Positions 12,701 to 23,499 of a stretch of DNA of 64,000 bases are shown here, piece by piece. The notes beneath the pieces are model-generated. The model was given only the letters and a program-made list of their open reading frames with translations. It was not told where the DNA came from and made no database searches. The DNA comes from Persicaria tinctoria (taxonomy: Eukaryota; Streptophyta; Magnoliopsida; Caryophyllales; Polygonaceae): NCBI GenBank assembly GCA_037127255.1, contig JBANSL010000004.1, positions 28,672,467 to 28,736,466 of the forward strand, written 5' to 3'. Both the position numbers and the translations under genes were made by a program. Each line of letters begins with the position of its first letter. Within the stretch, counting starts at the first letter, position 1.

Positions 12701-13651
12701 ACCAATACGAAAGAAGTAGTGGTAGGGTAACAATCTCCAAGTTGAACAAAAATCCAAAGCCAATATCGTCAATCATTTTCCTTTGCTTGGCATTCAATTT
12801 TTTCAAGGATGACACCAGCAAGCGTGGGCTTGACCGTGATTTCAATGATGGGAGATTTTTTTGTCTAGTGTTTCTCTCACTTCTCACAACCAGCTGCCTG
12901 TTTTCTTCGACAGGTTGTATTGCTGTGGTATCTGTTTGCTCATCAGATGTTATGATATTCACAGTTGGGTTTACATGTTCAACAACCGTCTCATTAGGCG
13001 AATGTGTTTCCAGCCTTGCAATTTCAATGGTCTCCACAGCAACAGTGCTAACACGAAGATCAATTGCAGGGTACACTTCTCTCTTCCTGTTTTTTCTTAC
13101 AAGTGGTTGCGAATCTTTGGATTCAAGTGATATACAACCCCCCTGCTTCAAAGGATTTTCCAGTCTCAGTATCAACAGACAGTTCATCTTTGAAGGGAGG
13201 TGAATCTCTAGATAAATCAACTACTGGAGGTTTAACCCCAGATCGTTTTGATCTCTTCGAATTTCTATTTTGACTGTCTAGAACAGGTGAATCACTTACA
13301 CTCTGCGGACGTTTACCTATAGAATCAACACTTACAATCAATTTATACAAATATAATTGGAAATATGATACTGTGAAAGACCGTATGTTATGCCGAACAA
13401 ATTCCCAAATTCGCAAATTCAACCTCTAGTTTAATCACATTAACTTCAATTTATTATGCCAAAGAGGTTGAAATAGCAATGGTAGATCTTGTAAGGCTGA
13501 ATAATTGGTTGATTATAAACATTAAATTCGCTTGAACAAGTGCGATTTTTCCTAATTTTCGTGGGAAACTAAGCCCTAAACCGTACTCGTTCTAATTTGA
13601 ACTTTAATACACAGAAAACACGAAATCAAACCTTTCGGATCTGAAGACATC
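9702..13651 (-). pseudogene. Ulp1-like gene with N-terminal MULE-associated domain, decayed
   Basis: A multi-exon minus-strand gene probably starts at ATG 13651 (MSSDPK). The exon around 12207-13220 holds a conserved block (KMIDDIGFGFLF, YWLVDQFDP, DVHITMGFP) typical of the region upstream of plant Ulp1-like domains. Further exons lie near 11782-12073, 10863-11690, 10571-10785, 10384-10497 and 10185-10300, and the last is 9702-10073. The Ulp1 part includes VFNFKNKMVQIVD, where the usual His before it is Asp (ADYV), and GVCLMRHMETFFG, where the usual Asp-Cys before Gly is Tyr-Tyr. Breaks are an in-frame TAA at 10002-10004 and a frame change at a G6 run near 13135-13145. His and Cys of the triad are lost while Asp remains. 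The family call is firm; exon edges are approximate. Confidence 0.7.
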
Positions 13652-13924
13652 TCTATGTATATGATAGATCTCCTTCTTACAAGCCCACAATCAAGCCTCA
13701 GGCAATCTCGCAGAGAAATGGACAGAGTAGATTTAGCTTGAGGAAGAAACTAAAAGAAGGTGATGGAAAACTTCTCGAACCTGAAAAGGGTTTTGCGCAT
13801 TCACACTTAGTTGGGTTTTATATTTTTTTTTAGGAAAACCGTTTCCATTTTCTTTTTTTTTTTTGCTAATAATTCTGCAATTTTGTGAGACTTTATTTAT
13901 TTGTTATTATTTTTCATATAATTC

Positions 13925-15215
13925 CATACCCTAGTTCTGCTCAACATCATATTATTCTTGCTCAATAGTTTAGAATTGCACACCGCTTTATCCTTGTGAA
14001 CACCACTTTGGTACCAACAACTTCTTATTTGTATATATTTTTGCTTTCATATTTGCTTAATAGTTTACTGCTCAACATTGTATTATTCTTGCTCATCAAT
14101 GGAATAAAAGTGCACAACATATTATGCCTGCGGAAAACTTGCTCAACATCAATTTATTTTTGCTCAACGATAGTACATATATTGCACAACAACACTTTGT
14201 TTGCAATGACATCTTATTTTTGTCTATTTATGATTTCATAGTTGTTTAATACATTATTGCTCAACATTGTCTTATTTTTGCTCATCACTGGAAAAAAAAT
14301 GCACAACATATTATGCATGGGGAAAACTTGCTTGACATCACTTTATTTTTCCTCAACCATGGTATATATATTGCACAACAACACTTTGTTTGCAACGGCA
14401 TCTTATTTTTGTTTATTTATGATTTCATAGTTGTTTAATACATTATTGCTCAACATCTTCTTATTTTTGCTCATCACTGGAATAAAATTGCACAACATAT
14501 TATGCATGGGGAAAACTTGCTTGAAATCACTTTATTTTTGCTCAACCATAGTATATTTATTGCACAACAACACTTTGTTTGCAACGGCATTTAATTTCTA
14601 TCTATTTACGCTTTGATAGTTGTTTAATAGATTAATGCTCGACATCGTCTTATTTTTGCTCATCAATGGAATAAAAGTGCACAACAACACTTTGTTTGTA
14701 ATGACATCTAATTTTTATCTAATTTTGTTTTCAAAGTTTCTTTTTAAATTATTGCTCAACATGCTCTTATTTCTGCTCATGAATAGATTAAAACTGCACA
14801 ACAAAGTACAAAGGGGGAAATCTTGCTCAACATCATTGTATTTTCGCACAACGTTAGTACATATATTGCACAACAACACTTTGTTTGCAATGGCATCTAA
14901 TCTTTATGCAATGTTGTTTGCAAAGTTGCTTTATAGATTATTGCTCAACATGCTCTAATTTTTGCTTATCAATAGAATAAAACCGCACAACAAATAGTAA
15001 ATGGGGAAAACTTGCTCAGCATCACCTTATTTTTGCTCAATGATTGTTTATATACTGCACAACAACACTTTGTTTGGAACGAAATGTTAGTTTTAGCTAA
15101 TTATGTCTTCATAGTTGCTTAAGAGTTTGTTGCTCAACATGATCTTATTTTTGCTCATCAATAGAATTAAATTGCACAACATACTACAAATTGGGAAAAT
15201 TTGCTGAGCATGGTA
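13925..15215. repeat. Tandem array, ~187-bp unit, TTGCTCAACAT / TTGCACAACA
   Basis: Six to seven diverged units run in tandem. Each has TTGCTCAACAT followed by TTATTTTTGCTCA and then TTGCACAACA. Units starting near 14242 and 14431 are almost the same length (189 and 186 bp). The array separates the Ulp1-like pseudogene from the transposase. Small hydrophobic open frames across it are by-products of the repeat. Similar sub-terminal arrays are a MULE trait; any role in transposase binding is inference. Confidence 0.8.
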
Positions 15216-15371
15216 AAATACTGATGACAGAATTTGTGCTGACAGACTTACCTTGAATTAGTGAATCAATGTTAATAAGCAAAAACAAATGTCATTTACA
15301 AATTTATAAATTGTATTATCCACTAACATTACTCTTGTATAATACTGATGACTGAATTTGTGTTGACAACC

Positions 15372-17810
15372 TTATCTTGAATGCTTCATCCTCCTCTTGT
15401 ACTCTCCCAAAGAAAGCTTTCTATTCGTAGTTGGTCTTCCTGCTCTTTTTCTTACTACTGGTGGGTAACATTTGATGGATTTGATCACATCAGGGATATT
15501 TCCTTCATCTTCATCCAACACTGGATATATTGTTTTTGCATATGTCATACGCCAAGCGTCATTGCTGTAAAATTTTGCAACAAAATCAGACACATTTGCT
15601 TTTATGTGTTTTATTGCTGCTAGAGCATGTACACAAGGCATTTTCTCGACATCAAATACTCTGCACGTACACGTTCTTGCTGATAAATCAACTATAGCTA
15701 CAGCCCCTTGACCATTGATCTCAAATTGTGATTCATTCATCTTCTCTACTCTGCATACACCAACCTGCGCTTGTGATTCTCTTATCAATATCTGGAGTTA
15801 GTCTGTCTTGATTTGCCAGTGCTTTTTCTCTCCTGTCCAGGAACCATGATGTGAGCTTTTCCCTAGAAAACTCCACAAGTGCCACAATGGGATAATTCTT
15901 TTTGCCTTTGAAAACAGAGTTCAAACTCTCAGCATTGTTGGATGTCATCATGTTGTATCTATCACACCTTGAATGTGCTCTTGCCCATTTATCAAACCCT
16001 GCTAACACCAGATATTCTAATAGCTTTGGACAGGTTGCTTCGATTTGTGCAAGGTGGTTGTTGAACTCTTGGATAGTGTAACTCTCTGCTGCTTTTTTGA
16101 ACATTTTCCCCAACTCTTTTTTCTTGAACGTTCCTTTGATGTTTTATTTCAGGTGCCACATACATATGCAATGTGTAGCTGTTGGATAAGCTAATGATAC
16201 AGCCCTTGAAATGCTAGCATGTCTATCAGAGACAAACACTAAGTCATTTCAAGGAGGCACAACCTGCAACATCTGATACATAAACCATTCCCAAGAGCTG
16301 TTGTTTTCGGAGTCAACAATACCAAAAGCAAGTGGAAAGAGTTGTCTATTTCCATCTTGTGCAACTGATCCAAGCAACGTCCCTCTATATTTGCCAGTTA
16401 GGAATGTTCCATCAACAACAACCACCTGATATATAAACAAATAAAATTACTTATGTTATCAAAATTAAGGAAATCGATGACAACAGAATTTGTGCTGACA
16501 CTGTTTAAGACATACCTTCTTTAAGAGTGGGAATGCTCTGATGCACTGTCCAAATGACAGAAAGAAGTATAGAAATCTATCTTCTCTGTCTTTTGAAATT
16601 AAAGCTATAGTCCCATTGTTTCTCTCCCTGAGCATATGGCAAAACGATGGCAAATTTGCATAATTTGATTCTGGTGTCCCATTAACCATTTCATGAGCTA
16701 TTTTTGATGACTTCCATGCTCTCCAGTAGCTAATTTGCATCTTTTGTTCTGTTCTCATTTTATCCTTTATCTGTGCTGGTTTGTATCCAACATCAACACT
16801 GTGTAATTATAGTCAAATTAGAATAAATCATATATTAGAAAGCAAGTTAAAATATAAATACTATCTCTTAAAAAAATTGCTCACCTTGATTCGATGATAC
16901 TTGCAATCACAGAAGATGAAGGTTGTTTGCAGCGTTTTGTCCTGAAATCCCATGTGCAGGTGTGCATTTCCACATACACTATGACCTCATGCCAAGTTGG
17001 ACCAAAAGTTTTGACATGCACTTTCCATTTGCAGTCAGGATCTGCACAATGCACTCTATAATACTTTGTATCTGCTTTTACAACGCGAAAACCAAATATC
17101 TCAGTTATTGACAACATCTCTAAAGCATGCTTAACTGCTTTCCTTGATGCAAAGCTTTTGCCTACGCAAATCAACTTTTGTGAATTGAGATTCACACTAG
17201 ACACAGTAGAGCTATCAGCATCCCAATCTTCTAGTGTAGTCTCTCTTCTGTGTGCTGTAGAATAGAATGCTCTCCATATTTCATCTGCAGAATCTTCATC
17301 ACTTGCAGTGTCACTGTTTATAGAAATCATGTCATCTCCAACATCTTCCAACAATACACCTTTCATCCTGGTGTCACCAATCAATGTCATGTTATTTTCC
17401 TCTGTAACGTTATCTGTAATAGCTGGATTGCATGCAACCAACTGTAAACTCTCAGCTGAGGATGGTTGTTGATCCTCAATGTCTGCACTATTTGATTTAA
17501 TGCTGACACACAACTCCACATCATATTTAACATTCTCTAGGTCAGACAACTTTAAAAACTCTTTCAAATCAGCATCACATTCCACAAGAAGCGGAGCTCT
17601 CAACAGCTTGAAATGGTGTAAATGATTGAATTTCAATTCCAATGCACTATCTATATTGAATCTGGTGTGAACTTTTTCAGTTAAATCATGCAATGTTATT
17701 GTCTCGTCAATCATAAACACCTTTGAAGTAGTGTCTCCAACAAAGGCTGGACATGAATCATTAACCAACCATTTCCCACCACACACAACTGTAATAATGT
17801 GGGTTGCCAT
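15372..17810 (-). pseudogene. MuDR-type MULE transposase of element A, broken
   Basis: Exons are 17810-16885, 16798-16516 and 16425-15372, with GT-AG edges and matching phase. The N-terminus (about residues 1-90) looks PB1-like. A MuDR DNA-binding region follows, with C-x4-C (HCADPDCKWKVHV) and a later HTC. The DDE core shows VVDGTFLTGKY (first Asp), FVSDRHAS (second Asp) and SNNAESLNSVFK (Glu). The SWIM zinc finger is CTCRVF and PCVHA near 15625-15680. Two in-frame stops (TGA 16249-16251, TAA 16144-16146) and a frameshift near 15780-15800 disable it. The catalytic and SWIM residues themselves are kept, so loss of function seems recent relative to the insertion. Confidence 0.85.
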
Positions 17811-18361
17811 TGCAATCTGCAGATTATGAATTGAAGAGGATAAGTAAATTTAAGTAATAGATTTACACACCGTGTGCAGTTTTTCGATGACTGAATTGTA
17901 GTGCTGATATTGCTCAATCAATGTTCAATAACGATGACACGACCAACCAAAGTGATTAGAATTAACCTGTTATGAAAAATTTGCGCCAAAGGCGCAAATT
18001 TTGATGCTACTGAATGTATAAACATTCAGTAGCATAAAATGTATAAACATAGATTTCCATACTGTTATAACATATATAAGCATAAAATATTCTATACTGA
18101 ATGTATAAACATATATAAGCATAAAGTATTCTATACTGATATACACTGTGCAATTTTATTATGACTCCATTACAGTGATGACATGGCTTAATCTACATTG
18201 AATAAGGAAGTCTATTGATGACATTAGCAATCAATGTCTAATAAGAAATCAATACTTCAATATAGAGTGCAGATTCAAGTGTAATGATGACATGAACAAC
18301 AAAATGGACACAATACACTTCTTGTGGTGAACTTCTATGATTAAGGTCTACTGATTGTTTG
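17811..18361. other. Upstream region of transposase with GATGACA motifs
   Basis: AT-rich, no gene. GATGACAC/GATGACAT variants recur near 17937, 18176, 18217 and 18283. It also holds the first of a set of AATTTGCGCC palindromes, near 17978-18002. Confidence 0.5.
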
Positions 18362-19045
18362 AACATGGATAAGCATAAATAACCATAAACATACACAGAT
18401 TAAACTTGAAACTTGAATATTACACGTATACAGGAACAAATGTTCATAAATTTGCGCCAAAGGTGCAAATTTTGGCGTAATCAACACTTGTAATCACACG
18501 ATTCCAATTCGTAATCACAAACAATCATATTGAAATCACATCCTAAGCAATCATATAGATGACCTGAGCAATGTAAAACATGAATAAGCATAAATAACCA
18601 TAAACATACACAGATTAAACTTGAAACTTGAATATTACACTTATACAGGAACAAATGTTCATATATTTGCGCCAAAGGCGCAAATTTTGGCGTAATCAAC
18701 ACTTGTAATCACACGATTCCAATTCGTAATCATAAAACCGAACCTGTAATTTGCGCCTTCGGCCCAAATTGAATCAATAGTCACAAAACTGAAGCTGTAA
18801 TTGCAGAACTGGAGCATACATAAACACAGAATGAATCTGTAATCACGAAACTCAAGTAGTAATCTCAAACTAAAAAATTCTAGGAAATTTGCGCCTTCGG
18901 CGCAAATTTAAGCAGAAATCGCAAAATCGAAGCACAAGTAAACATAGACTGAAGGAGCAATCTCAACACTAAAGAAGTAATCCAAAAATTCTCGTAAAAT
19001 TTGCGCCTTTTGCTCAAATTTGTGTCCTTGACGCAAATTCTAATC
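17978..19045. repeat. Six copies of AATTTGCGCC-NNN-GGCGCAAATT hairpin
   Basis: Palindromes with about 10-bp arms and a 3-4-nt centre (AAA or TTC) occur near 17978, 18452, 18662, 18749, 18888 and 18998. The copies near 17978, 18662 and 18888 are perfect or nearly so. Others carry single changes in one arm. They sit between the transposase start and the right terminus, where MULE regulatory and transposase-binding sequences are expected. Confidence 0.75.
18362..18734. repeat. Tandem direct duplication, offset ~215 bp
   Basis: About 158 bp at 18362-18519 recur at 18577-18734 with few differences. They share AAGCATAAATAACCATAAAC and the hairpin block. The second copy's hairpin has a perfect right arm, while the first has one change. 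Confidence 0.8.
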
Positions 19046-19245
19046 GACTTTAAAATCTAGTAAATTGACTTACCTAATTCTCTAGATTACACGCCAAAAT
19101 CGAAAGCTTCGTTGATGTAGGAATGGTAATCTCTCGCAAATCATACCAATTTCCGGCGATCAGGTCGGGAGAGAGTAACAGAGCGTCCGCAAACGGAATC
19201 AACGGAGGAGAGAGAAAATCGTTTGTGGGAGAGAGGGTGAAGCCT

Positions 19246-19333
19246 TTTATTTCGGCTATTTTGCAAAAATGTCCTAATATGCGTCTATTTTGCAAAATTC
19301 GCCCAATTTCGTGACTATTTTGCAAAACCCCCC
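19246..19333 (-). repeat. Right terminus of element A
   Basis: Read inward from 19333, the terminus starts GGGGGGTTTTGCAAAATAG and repeats TTTTGCAAAATAG at about 30-bp spacing. This is the usual look of a plant MULE terminal inverted repeat. The left partner is off the window. Confidence 0.65.
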
Positions 19334-20549
19334 GAATTGAATTATGTGTGACTTGGAACTGGAATGAATAAAACTGAGCCCCTAGGGCCTTATTTATAGC
19401 CTTCATTCCCTAGCTATTCTAGGAAAGAAGATATCTATCTCTATCTAAAATTATATCTAAAACTTGAAAGGATAAATAAATTGTTTTATGGAAATAAATC
19501 TAAAAGGAAAAGATAAAACTAAATAGGGTAAGTCTTCATGATGTTGATAGATCTTGTCTCCTTGGATAGAACTTGATGGAATCGGATAGAACTTCGGCCA
19601 AATCGACTCCTTCGGCCCGAAGGAATCCCAAGTCTACTCGGACAGGTCTCATCGACCTCGAGTAGGGTGGATCGTCGACTGGACTTCCTCGGCTAGATCT
19701 GCTCGATGTGGCTCGGACTTGGTTCACAGGACTCGTCGACCTCGAGTAGCTCTTGTCGATGTCGAGTAGGACTGGTCATCGACTAGGTCTCCTCGGGTGG
19801 CTCTACTCGACAAGGCTCGGACAAGGCTCCTCAGGCGCTCGTCGATCTCGACAAGCCCTAGTCGACCTCGAGTAGACTGGCTTGCCAACTAGGTCTTCTC
19901 GAGTGACTCTGCTCGATGGGCTCTGGATCTGGACTCAGGGTCTCGTCGATCTCGACAAAGGGTCCTCGAGATCGAGTTGGGTTCTTCCTTTCCGCTTCCG
20001 CGAGTTGCCTCTTCCGCTGGCAGCGAGTTTTTCCGCGGCAGCGAGCGGTCCCCTGCAGCGAGTCGAGTCGCTGGCAGCGAGTGCTGCCTGGTCGTCCTCG
20101 GCTTGTCGACCAGCTCTTCTTCTCGTCAACCCCGGGCGTGGCGCTGAGGCTTCGTCGATCTCGACCAGTGGTCCTCGAGATCGAGTAGGGTTCGGAGCCG
20201 GGTTGGTCTGGCTTGCTCGATCAGGCTCTGCTCGACCAAGGTCGCTCGGACATGCTCGTCTATGTCGAGTAAGGCCTACTCGAGATCGAGTAGCCTTGAC
20301 TCTCAGACTGGTTCCGCTGCTTTGACCTTGGACTTCTGTAGTGGTTTTCCGAGCTTTTCCGACCTTCTGTAGAATTGCTGTAAAATGCCTCGATTTATGC
20401 GAATTAAACAGAAACTGGTGTAGATTCCATAATTTGGCAAATAAACATAAACTACATAGGTTCTGTACTGTTCTAACCCAAATGAATGCAATGTATACAG
20501 AAATCGATATAAAAGTTACTGTAAAACATGGCAGATTCAGCTCACAACA
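19334..20549 (-). mobile_element. Right part of an Athila-family LTR, split by element A
   Basis: The segment aligns with the U3-side portion of the LTRs at 58822-60910 and 37959-39817. Shared features are the GAGCCCCTAGGGCC/TTATTTATAG block, the TCGA-rich tract and the end GCTCACAACA at 20549. The other half of the LTR is missing where element A ends, so element A probably inserted here. Long open frames in this tract follow from the TCGA repeats and are not genes. Confidence 0.65.
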
Positions 20550-20883
20550 ACAGTTTTGGGTCTGTATACTCCTCGACCCACTGTAAAGTATTGCGGTGGC
20601 CCACCGTATACCTATGCGGTGGAATCGTTGATTGTCATTAAAACCACCGCAAACATATGCGGTGATTAGCGGTGAAAATATTATCACCCGTTAATAATTG
20701 GAGGAACCTAGCCATTGTGATCTCTTCATCTTCCACCACATAATTTGCTCTTACTATATATGGCCACTTACATGTTATTTGAGGTCTCTTCATCGCTCAT
20801 GTAACCTTGCCTCAAAATTTTCAATCTTTGACTTAGCTCATGGGTGTGAGGTTGAGGAACAAAGAGTTACCTTATCAAGCACA
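20550..20883. other. Non-coding, GCGGTG inverted motifs
   Basis: TGCGGTGG, CCACCGTAT, ACCACCGCA and TGCGGTGA recur within 20590-20680 in both orientations, resembling transposon sub-terminal repeats. No gene is seen in the remainder. Confidence 0.4.
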
Positions 20884-20903
20884 TAGTGGGGGATCTTCTA
20901 CAC

Positions 20904-21573
20904 TTTTTTTTTTATTAGGTAAGAATTCAAGTTCAGACATATCTGAAACTCGAGGGCCGGACAAGTCGGCAGGGGAAAACCGTCAATAACTAAAACATAC
21001 AAAACAACAAAACATAACAGTGCAACCTCATACAAGCACACTCTACAAAAACAAAACCAAGCGGAACAAAACCAAGTGAATCTGGACGAAAACGACGGAC
21101 GAAGCCAAGCCCCACTTTGAAGCAGAACCGTAGGCCAGCGATTCAGCAGGACCCGATCATCCTGTGGGCAGTGAGGACGAAACTCCAGGGAAGCAGACAA
21201 CCCGACTAAAGGATACGCCGCGAAACACAGTGCCACGATCCCAACCTATCCCAACTCCGACAGTCAGAACCACGTCCACGGAAAAGAACGCCAAGTCACG
21301 TCACCGTAGAGCCGCACACCATATGAGGAAAGAGCACTCAGAAACCCTAACGAGGTCTAATCAACCCTTACGGGATTTAGTCAACCCATACAAGCGAGGT
21401 TTAAAACCTTGCCGAGTTTTTAATCAATATTTAATCAGAAAATATAAAAATATATATCGGATTAAACATATAATTATAATTTTAGAATTTTCCTTTTTGT
21501 TTTTCGCCATTCACCTTCGGGCCCAAACTAATACTTGGGTCCAAAGCATCAATATCAGACCCACCCTCAATAC
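20904..21573 (-). mobile_element. 5'-truncated non-LTR retroposon with target duplication
   Basis: A poly-A tail (poly-T on the + strand) starts at 20904. The segment is flanked by a direct repeat, TAGTGGGGATCTTCTACAC, at 21574-21592 and, with one extra G, at 20884-20903. That combination is diagnostic of target-primed insertion. The interior has no complete reverse transcriptase, so it is a truncated LINE 3' part or a long SINE. Confidence 0.65.
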
Positions 21574-21592
21574 TAGTGGGGATCTTCTACAC

Positions 21593-22216
21593 CTTATAAC
21601 GTAAGACTCGGTACATCAATAAACTATTTATGTTATAAAAATATTGAAAATCTTTATAAGATTATATATTTAACTTATATACTTATATTTATGAGTTCAT
21701 AAAATTTTACCGTAAAAAACTATTTTCTACAAAAATAGAAAAAATATTTTCTAAAAGAATCCATATTTTTCTTATCCATAATATTTTAAACATGATTTTT
21801 ATGATAAAAATTTAATATAAGTGTATAGAATTTAAATATAATTTTTTAACTTTTTTGAGATTTTTTTATTGAAAATAATTTAGTGATTTACCATATGGAC
21901 GGTATATGGGTAGAAAATCTCCACTACCAAACACAATCTATGGCCATCCGCAACCATGGGGTAAAATAGTTAGAAGCATTATAACATACATAAATATTAC
22001 ATCTAGATTAAAATAAAAAAAAATAGTTAGAAACATTATAACATACGTAAATACTAATCGAATTACCTATAAATTCGGATCATAACCTTGAAATTGGCTA
22101 CACAAGTTATAAACATACCATATGTAAATACTAAGGGCATATTTGGAATGAGTGGAGTATTTGAATTATTGTGACCTATAGTTAAGAAAATAGGTGCAAC
22201 TATAATAGATCAAAAT

Positions 22217-22293
<77 letters not shown>

Positions 22294-22871
22294 TAAAATT
22301 GGGTTTAAATTATAGAAAAAAATAAAATTAAATCAATGAAATATTTTATTTTAAAAAATAATGAAATATAAATATATTTTTATTTCATTTTAAACACTAT
22401 TAAAATTAATAAATCTACATGGAAATGAGAAGATCATACTCTATCCTTAAAAAAAAAGGAAAATAAAATAAAAAAGGGGGAGAGGTTACCTCGACCTACT
22501 AAGACCATCCGCAACCATGGCATAACATCTTTCCCCCTTTTTTTCCCATCTTCCCATCACAACTTTACAACTCATTTATTTTTTTCTTTAAAATAATTTT
22601 TACTTTTTCTACCTCTTTCTAAAAATTTACCTCTACAACCATGGGAAACCCCTTTTACCTCTTTCCAAATTTATTTTCACTTTTTCTTTTCCTTTATATC
22701 TTTCCCTTTATTATATATGTATCATCATATATTATTGTGAATTATTTTTATTTATAATTTTATAAATAAATAAAATTAGCAAGTAGTTAATGTAAATATA
22801 TTTTATTACATCTAGATTAAAATAAAAAAAGTTAAAAACATTATAAAATACGTAAATACTAATAAAACTAC
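21593..22871. other. AT-rich intergenic DNA with Harbinger/Tourist debris and (TA)n
   Basis: CCATCCGCAACCATGG occurs at 21943-21958 and 22505-22520; such CCATCCGCAA ends are typical of Harbinger-type elements. A ~95-bp segment near 21999-22092 recurs near 22808-22899 and includes the tail of the transposase fragment listed next. A (TA)n microsatellite spans 22220-22291. Confidence 0.5.
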
Positions 22872-23036
22872 CTATAAATTCGGATCATAGCCTTGGAATT
22901 GGTTCCACAAGTGCTCAACCAAATCATTCTTCAAATTCATATGACTTTGTCTAACCCGAATCTCATTTCTCATAGCCATATAATTGCCCAGATTTCTATC
23001 TTCATATCGCCCGGTGGTAACGTTGAATCTCATCTC
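22872..23036 (-). pseudogene. PIF/Harbinger transposase C-terminal fragment
   Basis: The minus strand reads a C-terminus with RNEIRVRQSHMNLKNDLVEH and LWNQF, ending in TAG at 22872-22874. The pattern of a DLVEH-[IL]-W near the end is characteristic of HARBI1-like nucleases. Only about 55 codons remain. A shorter copy of the same tail lies near 22064-22095. It sits about 460 bp upstream of the U-box gene. Confidence 0.6.
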
Positions 23037-23339
23037 TCATAGCCATACAACAACTTCTTCGTTCTCTTCTACTTGATGGACTTGCCTTGCATCTTCGGTT
23101 GGACTTCGAGTGACCCTCCCTTGAACACCCGGAGAATGCTCAAAATGTTGTTGGTTTGGAAAAAAAAAAAAAGAGGGTTGTACACATTAGTAGGAGTATG
23201 TGGGGTATAATTTGGATCTTTTTCAACACATTTATTCATAACGTCATCCAGCACCTTCGAGTCTTTGACCCCCACCTCCCGTTGTTGATACACGCCCCCA
23301 TATTCCACTCTCAGTAGTCAGCACTCCCAAGCCCACCTC

Positions 23340-23499
23340 ATTCTCCATTTATACCCCGCCCTTCTTCTCCACTTGCCTTTTTCTCTTTCTACTTTTGTTG
23401 CATTGCTTCTTCCACCATTAATTTGTTGTTTTTTTTCTTTTTTTGTTTGTTTAACAAACAACTACTGTCTGTCTACTACTACTACTGAAAGAGAGAGAT
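23340..23499 (+). promoter_or_regulatory. Core promoter and CT-rich leader of U-box gene
   Basis: TTTATACC at 23348-23355 is a good TATA box. It is followed by a C/T-rich leader (TTCTTCTCC, TTTTTCTCTTTC) and a CTACTACTACTA run just before the ATG at 23500. Confidence 0.55.

Larger units (their letters stand above)
1..19333. mobile_element. Giant Mutator-like element (element A), left end outside window
   Basis: The right end is a MULE-type terminus at 19246-19333 that reads inward with three TTTTGCAAAATAG-like blocks. A MuDR-family transposase lies on the minus strand 1.5 kb inside. The remaining genes (two Ulp1-like, two RING-H2, one small coiled-coil) share the same dispersed motifs, TTGCTCAACAT and GCTGACACTGAT, from about 440 to 18300, which argues for one element or tightly related nested ones. 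Ulp1-like genes carried inside MULEs are known in plants (Kaonashi-type elements). The candidate 9-bp target duplication right of the end is GAATTGAAT (19334-19342). Its left partner must lie before base 1, so the element exceeds 19.3 kb. That it is a single element is inference. Confidence 0.7.

Noticed and set aside
13996..14958. Series of hydrophobic small ORFs resembling membrane peptides
   Set aside because: They are successive frames of the ~187-bp TTGCTCAACAT array.
19882..20687. Long open frames on both strands
   Set aside because: They arise from TCGA-word repetition in an LTR and match non-coding LTR copies elsewhere.
21164..21604. 146-residue plus-strand ORF
   Set aside because: It runs antisense through the minus-oriented retroposon and across its target duplication.
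23069..23308. 79-residue minus-strand ORF upstream of the U-box gene
   Set aside because: It contains a poly-Phe run from a poly-A stretch and overlaps the likely promoter; no recognisable domain.
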